NCBI GenBank assembly: GCA_041859045.1
Contig: JBHELB010000064.1
Coordinates: 4,921-68,920 of the forward strand
Source: JBHELB01 sp041859045
Lineage (GTDB): Bacteria > Hydrogenedentota > Hydrogenedentia > Hydrogenedentales > SLHB01
DNA length: 64,000 nucleotides
Reading direction: 5' to 3'
Part shown: positions 36,721-46,890 of the stretch, piece after piece
Numbering within the stretch: the stretch's first letter is position 1
How the letters are laid out: each line of letters starts with the position of its first letter
Position numbers and translations under genes: made by a program
The notes under the pieces: generated by a model
The model's database searches: none
What the model was told of the DNA's origin: nothing
Seen by the model: only the letters and a program-made list of their open reading frames with translations

Positions 36721-38388
36721 ATGACCACCGAGCGAGCCGACAGCTTCCTGCGGATGATCCGACGCCTCGAGCGAGGAAAGCTCAAGATCTATCTGGGCTA
36801 CTGCGCCGGTGTGGGGAAAACCTATCGAATGTTGCAGGAGGCGCAACGTCTCAAGAGCGACGGCATCGACGTGGTCATCGGATTTGTCGAAACACACGGG
36901 CGGCAAGAGACCGAATCGCTCCTCAGCGGGCTGGAAGTCGTTCCGCGACGCAAATTGGACTACCGAGGAATCACAACCGAGGAGATGGACCTCGACGCGA
37001 TCCTCGCGAGGCATCCTGCCGTTGTGCTGGTCGACGAACTCGCGCATACCAACGTGCCTGGAAGCCACAATGACAAACGATACCAGGACGTTGAGGAAAT
37101 CCTAAGCGCCGGCATACACGTCATTTCCACGCTGAATGTGCAACATCTCGAGAGCCTTTACGAGACGGTCGAACGCGCCACCGGCGTGAAAGTCCGCGAG
37201 CGCGTACCGGACCGCATCGTGATGGACGCGGACCAAGTAGTGAATATAGACGTATCGACTGAAGACCTTCGCCAACGACTGCGAGAAGGCAAAGTGTACA
37301 CCCGCGAGCGCGTCGAGACCGCCTTGGAACATTTCTTTAAGAGTTCAAACTTGCAGCAGCTACGAGAACTGACGTTGCGTGAGCTGGCGGCCCAGATTGA
37401 CGCCCAACAGCGCGAGGAGCTTGAGGACGAGACGCCATCCACTCCGGATCAGGTGATGGTGTGTCTGAGTTCCCGCGGTCCGAACAGCGAAGCGCTGTTA
37501 AGGTATGCGTCGCGTCTTGCCGGACGTCTGAACCGAAACTGGTACGCGGTCTACGTGCAGACCGCGTCGGAGAGTCCGACCATGATCGATGCGTCGACAC
37601 AACGCGCTCTATCCAACACATTAGCGTTGGCGCAACAGCTCGGCGCAACGGTCTTCACCTACAAAGGCGACGATGTGGTGAAGACGATCCTCCAATTCGC
37701 GCGCGAGTACCGCGTCGGCCATGTCGTTGTTGGCTCTCCCGGAAGTCATCTGTCGCTGTGGGACCGTCTACTCGGGCGACGGCGCGTCGTGGACCGCTTG
37801 GTCGCCGAAGCGCGGGGGATGACGGTGGTCGTTCTCGATACGCAATCCTCGTTCGAGTCGCCCCAGCCCCTCGCCAAGACTTCGGAAACGACGGAAGACG
37901 GCGAAGCAACGGGGGCGCGAAACAAACTAACGCCGTCTTTTTGGAGAGACGTGCCGATCAAAGTCTGGAATGAACCCATCGAGAAGCAAATGGCGCTGCG
38001 TCATCTCGTCGAATCGTGCCTGCCCAACGACTCACCGCTCCGAAAAGATGCGTGGGAGCGATTGCAGGAACGAGAGAAACAGGGCGGAACGTTCGTAGGC
38101 GAGGATATCTCCTTTCCCCACGCGCGGATCGCCGGGATAGAAACCCCCATGATCGCCGTCGCCGTCGACAAGGAAGGAATTCACGATGCCGAAGTCGGCC
38201 GGTCCGCGCGCATCATGATACTTCTGCTTTCACCTCAAGCCCCGCCCAGCGCGCACGTCGCCTACCTCGGCGAAATCAGCCGCATGGCTCGCGACGAACA
38301 ATGGCAGCGCAGAATGCTCGAAGCCGACCGAACCGAGGGCGCGCGGAAGATAATCCTTGGATGGGTCAAGGAATCGGTTCGAGGTTAA
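36721..38388 (+). CDS. KdpD-like sensor domain fused to Usp and PTS EIIA-type domains, no kinase
   Basis: This 555-residue soluble protein begins with the KdpD sensor domain (Walker A GYCAGVGKTYRML near residue 30; Walker B VLVDELAHTNVPGS near 103). It continues with a universal-stress-protein domain (about 245-370). It ends not in membrane helices and a kinase but in a PTS EIIA type-2-like domain (about 415-555) with the expected active-site histidine in FPHAR (His467). In E. coli EIIA-Ntr binds KdpD, so this fusion joins two known partners in one chain. It probably tunes Kdp activity or the separate kinase by nucleotide and phosphate state. GAGGAG precedes the start. Confidence 0.88.
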   Translation: MTTERADSFLRMIRRLERGKLKIYLGYCAGVGKTYRMLQEAQRLKSDGIDVVIGFVETHGRQETESLLSGLEVVPRRKLDYRGITTEEMDLDAILARHPAVVLVDELAHTNVPGSHNDKRYQDVEEILSAGIHVISTLNVQHLESLYETVERATGVKVRERVPDRIVMDADQVVNIDVSTEDLRQRLREGKVYTRERVETALEHFFKSSNLQQLRELTLRELAAQIDAQQREELEDETPSTPDQVMVCLSSRGPNSEALLRYASRLAGRLNRNWYAVYVQTASESPTMIDASTQRALSNTLALAQQLGATVFTYKGDDVVKTILQFAREYRVGHVVVGSPGSHLSLWDRLLGRRRVVDRLVAEARGMTVVVLDTQSSFESPQPLAKTSETTEDGEATGARNKLTPSFWRDVPIKVWNEPIEKQMALRHLVESCLPNDSPLRKDAWERLQEREKQGGTFVGEDISFPHARIAGIETPMIAVAVDKEGIHDAEVGRSARIMILLLSPQAPPSAHVAYLGEISRMARDEQWQRRMLEADRTEGARKIILGWVKESVRG

Positions 38389-39022
38389 GAAGAACGATAA
38401 CGAGACGCGCCTATTCCCAGATGCCGCGATTTGTCCTGACGGCACGAGAGAGTCAAGAACCCAAACACATTGCCACCGCGCCGGAACTAACTATATAGGA
38501 CGCCGAAACGCGTACGTACTACTCCATCGAGTCCCCGGCCGGTCCCGAACCACCCCGACGAATGACCTAACCGACTCAATGACGCCAACAAAACCATAGA
38601 ACGCTTCTTGTCGGCGGCGATTGGGACGTGTACGGTCCCGCTTGCGGGGCTGCAAATCCTGCATATTTCGATAGTCACGCCGACATACGGCGAACACGAG
38701 CGTATCCATGCGTTGATGAAAGCGCGAACGACGCTTCGGTTCAAACCTGTAGTCGTAGCGTTTGAAATGTTTGTGTCAGGTCGTTTTTTGTGTCATCATC
38801 GACTGCCGCGCTGGCGGGCGGACCGCAGCGAACATCGTCAACATGCGGACGCCAAACGACAAGAACATTGCTGGAAAGTGATTCGTGTCGGCGGCGTTTG
38901 CCGCGTGTATCGCTCTTCGTCCTCCGTGCGTTAGTGGAGCGCTGTGTAAAGAAGTGTGCGCGTCGATCGCGCAAACGGTTGTCTTGAAACTAGGCACGAC
39001 CTGGATGGAAGGGAATAATTTG
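38389..39022 (+). other. 634-base gap without a recognised gene
   Basis: No frame here has protein-like composition or known motifs on either strand. The region probably holds the end of the kdp transcript and the promoter of the secreted DUF4838 protein. I could not point to a convincing terminator, RNA gene or repeat. It is long for this otherwise compact window and could hide a decayed gene. Confidence 0.5.
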
Positions 39023-41593
39023 ATGATGCAGGCGCAATGGGCAGGGCTCGTGGTGTGCGGTATTTTGTCCATGGTGCCCCAGGCGTGGGCGGCCTCCCCT
39101 TGGATCGAGAAGGCCGACTACAGTCGGGTCCACGTCGTCGTCCCGGAGGATGCGACCCAAGTCGAGAAAAGCGCTGCCGACCTTCTTGTCGCGACGTGGA
39201 AGCAGGTAACCGGACATATGCCGAGTGTCAGCGCCGCGCCTTCCGATGGGCCCAATGTCTGGATTGGAACTTCTCTGATTCCTGCGGTGTGGAAGGACGA
39301 CCTCAAGCTTGATGCGTTAGGTTTCGACGGCATTCTATTGCACACGATGCTGGCTGCGACCGGGAAGAATCTCATTTTGACCGGTGGGGAAGGGAACCCG
39401 CTCAGCAAAGGCACGATGTTCGCCGTGTACGAGTTCTTCGAGCAGTGTTGCGGTGTGAGGTGGCTTACACCGAGCGTCACACATATCCCCGCTGCGCCGG
39501 AGTCCATTCCGACGCTCGACTATCGCTACACGCCCCCCATGAAATACCGCGACATTGGCGGTTGGTCTGAGACCATCCCGGGCGCCATGCGCCAGAATTC
39601 GCCGTTTATCTACGGACAATACGGGCATTCGCTCTATATGCTCCTGCCGCCGGACAAATATTTCGCCGAGCACCCGGAGTACTATTCCGAGATTAGGGGC
39701 AAGCGCATCGCGACGGTCGGGCTCGACTGGGAGAACGTCAATGCAGCCCTAGAGAACATCCAGGCAGCCCTCGCCCGTCCCGAGGAGAGTGGCCAACTGT
39801 GCATGAGTAATCCCGCCACCGCCGAGGCGATTGCGCAAGAGATCGAAGAGCGCATGAAGGCCAACCCGAACGCCAACGTGTGGTCGGTCAGCCAAATGGA
39901 CTGGAGCAATAATTGCACCTGCGATCAGTGCCGCGCGCTCGACGAGGCGGAAGGCACGCCGGCAGCGTCGCTCATCACCGGCGTCAATCGCGTCGCCGAA
40001 TTGATCGAGAAGAACCACCCCGGCGTATACATCCAAACTTACGCCTACACCTACACGCGGCGTCCCCCGAAGACGATTCGCCCGCGTCACAATGTCATCG
40101 TGCAGTTTTGCAGTATCGAGTGCGATTTCGCGCGCTCTTTCGACGACCCCGAGTCCAAGATTAACCGTGCATTTGTCGACGACCTGCTGGGATGGGAGAA
40201 ACTCGGCGCAAACATCCTGATCTACAACTATCCCGTCAACTGCACGTATGCGATGCGCCCGTATCCGTACGAGTATGTCTTCGCAAAGAACATGCGTTTT
40301 TTTGCCAAGCACGGTATTATCGGGGTGTATGAACAAGGCCAATGGGACAAGGCGTCTGCTTTCGGGTATCTCAAGCCCTACGTGATGAGTCGCTTACAGT
40401 GGGACCCGAATCGAGACGCCGACCAGTTGATTGACGAGTTCTGCACTCTCTACTACGGCCCCGCCGCGCCGCATATGCGCGCGTTCTTCAATCTCTGTCA
40501 TAACACCCTGCGCAAAAGCGGAGCGCAGATGCCTCTGTTCGACGACGCCGGTTGGTTGAGCCAGGAATTTGTGGCCAAAGGCGAGAAGATATTCAAGCGC
40601 GCGTTTGCCGCCGCCAACACCGAGGAGATTCGGCAGCGCGTCGATCTCGATTATTTTCAAGTCCAGTATGCGGCGCATCTGTGCAAGCCCACCTATCGCT
40701 ATCGTGAGGACAAAATCGTTGTCGAGCGCCCGCCGCATCTCTCCGCCGACGAACTGATGGCTCGCCTGGATGCGCTCGGGATCCGCAAAGCATGGCCCGC
40801 CTACTACTTCCCTCTGGACGACCTCCGTCCGACGCTCGCGCAACCCTACGCTTCCGGCACAAGCGAGACGCCGCTCATTCGCCTCGAGAACGCGCGCTAC
40901 GTCGTGTGGATTGCGCCGGAGTTGCAGGGTTCGATACTCCGCTGGCGCGACAAGAAGTTCGGCATCGAGTTATTGAAGGGCTTTGAGACGTGCGGCACCG
41001 GACGCGGCACATACCAGGAATGGAGCACGTTCCCTGGGGCAGGGGATGGCCCCTCCGCGCCCATCTATATTGCCAAAGAACAGTCGCCGCAACGCGCGAT
41101 CATCGAAGGCAAGAGCAACACGGGCCTTGTCATCACGCGCGCCATGTCGCTCGACGGCAAGGACGGGGGCCTGCGTATGGCAATACGCATCACTAACACC
41201 GCCGACGCGCCGCAGCCCATTCCTTTGCGCGCGCATCCGGAGTTCTACTGCCAGCGCCTTGGCGATATCCCCGAGTTTTGGGTTCGCACGGCAGACGGCT
41301 GGAAACAGACCATCAAAGAAGAGCAACGAAGCAACACGTTGGGCGTTGATACGCTCAAGCCTGACCCCGCGGGCGAATGGGCCGTGTCCTTGCTCAACGG
41401 CAAATTCAGTCTGGTGAACACCTATGACGCCGCGCAACTGGAAAAGCTGATTTACTTTTACAATACCGGCGGCGGTATGGAGCAAGTGAATCTCGAATTG
41501 GTCCCGCCGCGCAAGGTACTGCAGCCCGGCGAGTCGCACACGATCGAGACGACCTATCGCGTGGAGCCCGGGCGCCCAAGTGCGTTCAAATAG
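39023..41593 (+). CDS. Secreted DUF4838 protein, related to GH67 alpha-glucuronidase N-terminal domains
   Basis: The 856-residue protein starts with a signal peptide (GLVVCGILSMVPQAWA, cleavage likely after AWA). A GH67 N-terminal-like domain follows (residues about 25-160: VEKSAADLLVATWKQVTG, then GGEGNPLSKGTMFAVYEFFE), then a DUF4838 core with FAEHPEYYSEIRGKR and a Cys-containing NNCTCDQCRALDE segment, and a C-terminal beta-rich part. DUF4838 proteins are thought to act on polysaccharides, but their chemistry is not established. ATG 39023 or 39026 is preferred because GGAAGGG lies before it and the signal peptide starts there. It stands alone. Confidence 0.85.
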   Translation: MMQAQWAGLVVCGILSMVPQAWAASPWIEKADYSRVHVVVPEDATQVEKSAADLLVATWKQVTGHMPSVSAAPSDGPNVWIGTSLIPAVWKDDLKLDALGFDGILLHTMLAATGKNLILTGGEGNPLSKGTMFAVYEFFEQCCGVRWLTPSVTHIPAAPESIPTLDYRYTPPMKYRDIGGWSETIPGAMRQNSPFIYGQYGHSLYMLLPPDKYFAEHPEYYSEIRGKRIATVGLDWENVNAALENIQAALARPEESGQLCMSNPATAEAIAQEIEERMKANPNANVWSVSQMDWSNNCTCDQCRALDEAEGTPAASLITGVNRVAELIEKNHPGVYIQTYAYTYTRRPPKTIRPRHNVIVQFCSIECDFARSFDDPESKINRAFVDDLLGWEKLGANILIYNYPVNCTYAMRPYPYEYVFAKNMRFFAKHGIIGVYEQGQWDKASAFGYLKPYVMSRLQWDPNRDADQLIDEFCTLYYGPAAPHMRAFFNLCHNTLRKSGAQMPLFDDAGWLSQEFVAKGEKIFKRAFAAANTEEIRQRVDLDYFQVQYAAHLCKPTYRYREDKIVVERPPHLSADELMARLDALGIRKAWPAYYFPLDDLRPTLAQPYASGTSETPLIRLENARYVVWIAPELQGSILRWRDKKFGIELLKGFETCGTGRGTYQEWSTFPGAGDGPSAPIYIAKEQSPQRAIIEGKSNTGLVITRAMSLDGKDGGLRMAIRITNTADAPQPIPLRAHPEFYCQRLGDIPEFWVRTADGWKQTIKEEQRSNTLGVDTLKPDPAGEWAVSLLNGKFSLVNTYDAAQLEKLIYFYNTGGGMEQVNLELVPPRKVLQPGESHTIETTYRVEPGRPSAFK

Positions 41594-41801
41594 CCTCGGG
41601 ACAAGCTGCAGGTGACGCGGGGAGGCGCCTGAGGTTTCCGACATCATTCCGCCGGTCAATCGGTCGCTTTTTGGAAGAGTGAGAAATTTCGGCCCTCGGC
41701 CACGTAGAACGTCTTGTCCGTCGCAAGTTGCGAGCATTGAAGACTTGCGCGTATCCAGGAAGCGCTTCAGCAGAACTTCCACCCAAGGGGCATGCTCCGC
41801 C

Positions 41802-41849
41802 AAAAACAGCAACGCCCTCTCGTGCGCGGCTTTGCGCAGAGAGGGCGTT
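41802..41849 (-). terminator. Rho-independent terminator of the Qat operon
   Basis: A long hairpin with arms AACGCCCTCTC and GAGAGGGCGTT plus an inner TGCGC/GCGCA stem and a six-base loop (one bulged base). On the - strand it is followed by GCTGTTTTTG. It lies about 60 bases after the qatD stop and suits a - strand terminator; the + strand side is only moderately T-rich. Confidence 0.75.
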
Positions 41850-41907
41850 CGCCTTGTTCTCTTTGGTGGAGGATTCAGTCTTGGACTCGGAAAATCTCCA
41901 TTTCAGC

Positions 41908-42657
41908 CTATGCCGCTCCGTTGTGTGAATGGCGCGAAACAAGTTGTCGAAGATTGCCGAGTAGTATGCTCCTGACGGCCTCCGGCGATTCATTCCACAA
42001 ACGCCCAAGTGCGGACTCTGCCTCCGGAACGTCCCACGGCATCATTGGGCCTGATTTTCCTCGAACGAAAGGCCCGTCAGTCTCTGTCAGAATTCGTTCT
42101 CTGGGCATGGCGGCAACGAGTTTCTGTCCCTTCTGACCAGTCAACATTGCCATCCCAACGCTGAACCAACATCCGCATTCGACCGCTCTTTCAAGTTCTT
42201 TGAGGGTTCCCGAAAACCAATGCAGCACCGGCGTTCCTGCGCGTAAACTGTCGCCGAGGACATCCAGTACATCGGAGGCCGCGTTTCTCGAGTGAACGCT
42301 CATGATACGCCCGCCTTTCTGTGCGCAGGCCACAAGAATCTCTTCCAGAACGCGGCGCTGCAGTGGGAGCGTGCTTTTCAGCTTCGCAGACCCATCAAGT
42401 CCGATTTCGCCGACATAGCTGGCATCATCCAGAAGTTCACGAAAGAGCGATATCTCGGAGTGCCGTTCCGCAACAAGCTCCGGATGAAGCCCAAGCGCCA
42501 CCTTGATCCTGCGAACCCCCGCAACGACACTGCAGGTTCCTTGCCATGCCCTCGGCGTTGTGGTGACTGCGAGAAGATACATGCCCTCGGCGTCCACTCT
42601 CCGCGTAATCGATACGGGGTCGGGATACAAGTCAAGATGACAGTGGAAATCGATCAC
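41908..42657 (-). CDS. qatD: QatD, TatD-family metal-dependent hydrolase
   Basis: This 249-residue protein is a TatD-like nuclease of the QatABCD antiphage system. Metal ligands are visible in DFHCHLD at the N-terminus, GEIGLDG (near 84), SVHSRNA and LHWFSG in the middle, and TETDGPF near residue 192. TatD proteins are TIM-barrel metal hydrolases with DNase activity. Its start overlaps the qatC stop as ATGA, and it is last in the operon, before a strong terminator. Confidence 0.9.
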   Translation of the reverse strand: MIDFHCHLDLYPDPVSITRRVDAEGMYLLAVTTTPRAWQGTCSVVAGVRRIKVALGLHPELVAERHSEISLFRELLDDASYVGEIGLDGSAKLKSTLPLQRRVLEEILVACAQKGGRIMSVHSRNAASDVLDVLGDSLRAGTPVLHWFSGTLKELERAVECGCWFSVGMAMLTGQKGQKLVAAMPRERILTETDGPFVRGKSGPMMPWDVPEAESALGRLWNESPEAVRSILLGNLRQLVSRHSHNGAA

Positions 42658-43934
42658 AGGACCCCCGAAAAGCGAAGGAACCCTTCAATCTCGCCAAGAC
42701 CCCGTTCAATGACCGCCTTGTAGGGCGTCGTGTCCCCAATCTGGGCATAGTTCAACGCCCCTCCAATCCAACTACCCAATCCATAACGCCTGACCTGCTC
42801 CACGGCCACAGCAGCCGCGCGCACGTCATCAAAGTCTCTATGGGACGAGTCGGCAATCGAAAGGTTGCTGTATCGATAGATCGTTCCATCGGCTTGGCCC
42901 CAAAGGTGGACGGCGGCGCGGCGCACAAGGCACGGCACGCATCGGCCGCAATGAACATATCCCATCCGAGAAAATCGCCCGCAACTGGTTGCATCGAAAG
43001 CGTTCCGTAGCAGCATCTGTTGATTCTGACAACCGGACAGCATCTCGCCCTTTGTTCTGAATTGGTAGGGGTTGGTCAGATTCACGCGGCATTCAGCCGT
43101 GTCCAGCACCGCCTGCAATGACTTCAGGAAGAACGGATGCGTGGTTCGGGTGCTGAGACTTCCCAAGCGCAACGGGGTCAAGGGAACGTTCATGCTGATG
43201 AAACCATTCTCGGGAATGAACAGGTCGACGCTCTCTCCTCGAACATGCCTGTCGAGTGATGTCGCGGCCAACACTCCGTATGCAATGAATATCAGCGAAC
43301 GGGACCTCTGTGAATGTTCGATGTCGCCGAGCGGATTTGCGCAATGGTTGAGCTGCAAATGACGTAAACCGCCACCGATCTGACGCGCGAAGTTCCTCTG
43401 ACTGGTTTTGTCACCTCTCGATACTTGGCTTACGAGAATCGGATGGCGATTCTGAGCCGACAAATCCAGGGCGCCGACCAAGCTGTCCATTCCACCAGAC
43501 AAGAGGCAAATGGAATCCTCTTGTGGAAGAACGGGTCTGCGGGGTGGCGGCGGCGTAGAATTGCCGGCCGTAAACGACAGACTCCAGATGTCGCCGGTGA
43601 GAAATCTCAAGGCACTTGCGATAGCCGTTGCCTGCGGAGCCCAGAAATCGGGGTCAATCAGCGAAACGGACAGTTCAAGTACTCTGGTCCATCCATCGGA
43701 ACTTCGAGAACGGCTTACAGCGGAATCCGCGGCCACAACGCCAAGTGCTATGGACAACAAATCCCAGGCACGGGTGTTCGGAGATAGTCCGCTCCGAGAG
43801 ATCATTCCAAGGAGCGACCCACCCACCGACCCTACTTGCGCCTGGTTTGAGTTTCCATACAGGACGAAGCACAATGTGTCTGCGGGCGGCGGCGACGGCA
43901 GAGCATTCTGGGGGGCGCATATTATCCGCATCAC
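42654..43934 (-). CDS. qatC: QatC, QueC-like ATP-dependent enzyme of the Qat system
   Basis: QatC (426 residues) is related to 7-cyano-7-deazaguanine synthase QueC. The PP-loop motif LLSGGMDSLVGAL lies near residue 143, and a Cys cluster (HCGRCVPCLVRR, near residue 328) resembles the QueC zinc site. The N-terminal 130 residues are an extra domain not found in QueC. What QatC modifies is not established. Both ends overlap neighbouring qat genes by ATGA. Confidence 0.92.
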   Translation of the reverse strand: MMRIICAPQNALPSPPPADTLCFVLYGNSNQAQVGSVGGSLLGMISRSGLSPNTRAWDLLSIALGVVAADSAVSRSRSSDGWTRVLELSVSLIDPDFWAPQATAIASALRFLTGDIWSLSFTAGNSTPPPPRRPVLPQEDSICLLSGGMDSLVGALDLSAQNRHPILVSQVSRGDKTSQRNFARQIGGGLRHLQLNHCANPLGDIEHSQRSRSLIFIAYGVLAATSLDRHVRGESVDLFIPENGFISMNVPLTPLRLGSLSTRTTHPFFLKSLQAVLDTAECRVNLTNPYQFRTKGEMLSGCQNQQMLLRNAFDATSCGRFSRMGYVHCGRCVPCLVRRAAVHLWGQADGTIYRYSNLSIADSSHRDFDDVRAAAVAVEQVRRYGLGSWIGGALNYAQIGDTTPYKAVIERGLGEIEGFLRFSGVL

Positions 43935-44776
43935 AAATACTCCTCGAACACGCCGAAGGTATCTCGCATCACCTCATTTGTAAGTGAGGCTGCATTCTCG
44001 CGCGTCAATCTCGTTCCCGAGTCGGCTCGTCTTCGGAAACACGCGGCTACCTTTTCTCTGACGTAATCGCTCATTTCCTGAAGCCGATTCACGGCGGCCC
44101 TGTAGTCGGGAGCCTTTTCCATTACCGCCTTCCCGACATCCAACTGTATTCTGTGCCAAATGTCATGTGCGACATACGCATGAGTCACCGAATCAATCTG
44201 CTCATGCGACAACGCGGTAAGGTCTGTGGCGGGCTCAGCCTCGAGAAGCTCACTGAAGGCCCTTGCCATAGAATCCCTGCTCGCCTCTGCATCTTGTGTT
44301 CCATCAACAGGGCGGATGAACTCGATGATGAGATCCCTGATCTCCTCTGACGAGCGCCCCACAAGTCTTGCGGCTTCCAGAGCATGACCTGGTGCAAATG
44401 CTTGGCCGCGACTCAGTGTGTCGAGCACACCATAAAGCGAGCCTACCGTCTTGGACGTCGCCGACATTCTTTGCGAGGCGCGACGGGCGCCACCAAGCCC
44501 AGTGCGGACGTAACGAGCGATACCGGCGCGCATATCGTCTTGAGAGCCAGTCCGGGCAAATCTTCCCAGGCTTGTGCGGCTCCCTCTGAAACGGCCCGGC
44601 AGGGCAAGGCCCTGAGTGCTTGGTTGGGTGTTGCTGTCGGGGAGCACAGGGTTTAGCGAGCCTTGCGTCTGCATGCCGCTATCAGGCGCATCCCCTTGAG
44701 CGGGAATGGGTGATACCCAAGGCGGAATCATCGGCACGCCGCCTCCAGGACCTCCGCTGGATGCAGACGTTCCCAT
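43931..44776 (-). CDS. qatB: QatB, protein of the Qat antiphage system
   Basis: From the ATG at 44776 QatB has 281 residues. The N-terminal 70 residues are Gly/Pro/Ser-rich and probably disordered (starting MGTSASSGGPGGGVPMIPPW); the rest is helical, with a C-terminal region ENAASLTNEVMRDTFGVFEEYL-like in character. The start overlaps the qatA stop as TGATG, which decides against the longer frame opening at 44872. QatB is known only as an essential component of Qat systems; no catalytic motif is visible. Confidence 0.85.
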   Translation of the reverse strand: MGTSASSGGPGGGVPMIPPWVSPIPAQGDAPDSGMQTQGSLNPVLPDSNTQPSTQGLALPGRFRGSRTSLGRFARTGSQDDMRAGIARYVRTGLGGARRASQRMSATSKTVGSLYGVLDTLSRGQAFAPGHALEAARLVGRSSEEIRDLIIEFIRPVDGTQDAEASRDSMARAFSELLEAEPATDLTALSHEQIDSVTHAYVAHDIWHRIQLDVGKAVMEKAPDYRAAVNRLQEMSDYVREKVAACFRRRADSGTRLTRENAASLTNEVMRDTFGVFEEYL

Positions 44777-46647
44777 CAGCGATCTTCCTTCAGTGTGTTC
44801 TTGATTGCATTCTTGACTGGTCCTGAAATCCCTTGTTGCGATGACCATTTTTGCAGGACTGCCGGTCCCCACGGTTTGTCGGCAATGAGCGGCACAATCG
44901 CAGCGGTGACCTGTTGGCCGGGGATTTCGGTCAAGAAATCAGCAAGACGCTGCCCCTGTTCCTCGTTGGCAGCAGCGACCGTGAGACATCCGTAGAGAAT
45001 TTGAGGAGTTCCCCACTGTTGTTCCTGACGCGCCCGTGCAAGCAGCCGTTCCATAATCTGGTGGCTCTGAGCCTTTGATACTTGCCGAACCTGCGTAACG
45101 ATTGGCTCCAGGACTTGCTTGGATTCCAGCAGGGCCGCAAGCAGAGCCGCGGCTTCGGAAGACATCTGGTCGGCAGGGGTTATTAGGGGTAAATGCTCTC
45201 GACTGACGTACATGGCAGGGCGCAGGTCCAAGTCCGCAAAAGACGGCGCCAATGCCAGCCAATCTCGCACAAAAGCGTTTTTCCAGCCTGTTGGAGGATC
45301 ATCGTACTCTTCTCCCGCCGCCACAGCTTCTTCCAGCTTCTTTATGAACCGTGCCTTGCCTTCATCGTCTTCATTCACCGCTTTTACAAGTTCCCGGTAG
45401 GCCGATTCCTCAGCGCAACGCTCGAAGATGAGCAGTTTTGCCAGAACTTCTTCATCGACAGTCACGCCCTGCAGTTTGGCGATTGACATTCTGATGAATA
45501 CCGTGTTGAGGAAACGTTTTATGAGGCGAGGATTGCCTGAGATCTTGGTCGCGGTGGCCATAATCGGCGCAAGGCGATCCGCGATGCCCAGCTTGGTCCT
45601 CAATTCCGGGGAGCAACCCTCAATCAAGGGAATCACGAAGGCTCCGTCTACGCGTTTGCCTCGCCATGATTCGCCCAACTGCTTGCAAATCTGCTTTCTT
45701 ATGTCCTCGCGCTTGTCCGCAGACAGGCCGCTGTTCTCAATGAACAACAGCATCATGTACGCGCGGACGTCCTGTGTTCCAAGCGGGGGGATGCGTATGG
45801 GAATCTGGATCAGTTTGTCGAAGTAGTTCGTGACGAGATCATCGTTCAACGACACGTCTTTGAAGTGCGTCCGGACTGCCTCTCTTATCATCCTGTCGTC
45901 AGCGGCAATGATGAACGCCGTATGGTCGAGAAATAGGAACAGCCTGATCGCTTCCAGCGTAGTGATTGCCGTGTTCGGCAGACACCGGTCGAGGTCGTCA
46001 ATGAAAACCACCAACGTCACCTTCTGTTCCTCGAGCACTTCTTTGAATTGACGCCGTAGGTTGTGAATCTCTTTCGGAGGGGAAGTCTCGACAGGAGAGT
46101 CGATAAGCCCCTTGGCTTCCTCGGCCACTTTCTTCCCGCTTTCGACAGCGGTATCCACCGAATCGGAATCCACGTTCCCCTGTGTGAGTTTCTGTGCGAG
46201 ACTCAGACCGGCGCCTATGATCCCCGTAGGTGGAAGGCCAAGCGCCATCTCTGCGGCTGGCCTCAGTATCAGACCTGCCGTTCGTAACCAGTTCACGCGT
46301 CGAAGCAAGGCGACCACTTTCTGTGTTGGCGTCTTATTGTCTTCTGCGTGTTTGAGCAGGCTTTGAGCGATGACATCCATGAGGGCCGCGCGTGCGTCGT
46401 CATAGCCTTGGTAGAGCCACGCGTCGAAATCGACGAACAGGAAAGAGCCGTCCCCGCGTTCAGAGAGAGCAGCCTTAATCAACTCCAACATGCTCGACTT
46501 GCCGACACCCCAGCTACCGCACACACCAAGCGATACGGGTTGTCCTTGAGCTTGGACAATCATCTCGGCTGCCGTGTCGGCAACAATCCTGAAATTCAGA
46601 AAGTCGCGGTTCGTTTCGTTGTCAGACCACATCTTCGGGCGCTCCAT
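44776..46647 (-). CDS. qatA: QatA, KAP-family P-loop NTPase of the Qat system
   Basis: QatA (623 residues) is a KAP-family NTPase. Walker A is GVCGSWGVGKSSM near residue 45, and Walker B VVFIDDLDRCLP lies near residue 220. Hydrophobic helical stretches between them (for example LRPAAEMALGLPPTGIIGAG) are typical of the long KAP insertion. The first gene of the four-gene qat operon, it reads away from the recombinase module; its promoter must lie in the 243-base divergent gap. The full set qatABCD is present without frameshifts. Confidence 0.92.
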   Translation of the reverse strand: MERPKMWSDNETNRDFLNFRIVADTAAEMIVQAQGQPVSLGVCGSWGVGKSSMLELIKAALSERGDGSFLFVDFDAWLYQGYDDARAALMDVIAQSLLKHAEDNKTPTQKVVALLRRVNWLRTAGLILRPAAEMALGLPPTGIIGAGLSLAQKLTQGNVDSDSVDTAVESGKKVAEEAKGLIDSPVETSPPKEIHNLRRQFKEVLEEQKVTLVVFIDDLDRCLPNTAITTLEAIRLFLFLDHTAFIIAADDRMIREAVRTHFKDVSLNDDLVTNYFDKLIQIPIRIPPLGTQDVRAYMMLLFIENSGLSADKREDIRKQICKQLGESWRGKRVDGAFVIPLIEGCSPELRTKLGIADRLAPIMATATKISGNPRLIKRFLNTVFIRMSIAKLQGVTVDEEVLAKLLIFERCAEESAYRELVKAVNEDDEGKARFIKKLEEAVAAGEEYDDPPTGWKNAFVRDWLALAPSFADLDLRPAMYVSREHLPLITPADQMSSEAAALLAALLESKQVLEPIVTQVRQVSKAQSHQIMERLLARARQEQQWGTPQILYGCLTVAAANEEQGQRLADFLTEIPGQQVTAAIVPLIADKPWGPAVLQKWSSQQGISGPVKNAIKNTLKEDR

Positions 46648-46890
46648 TCAATCTACATTCGGGGAGACCGGACAATAGTTGCTGGGACTGACAGCTCAAA
46701 CAAGCCTGACGCCGAGCCTCCCCGGAACAATTCGGCAAGGATCTCAGACTGATCTACTCCATTGTTTCACCAAACGTATCCGTGAATCAATGCGCGGTGA
46801 AAAGATCACGTATCGGGACAATCGTCACAAGACTGAGCAGCCAAAGGGCTTAGACATGACTTCTGTGAAGACGATCCAAAAAAGGTGCCC

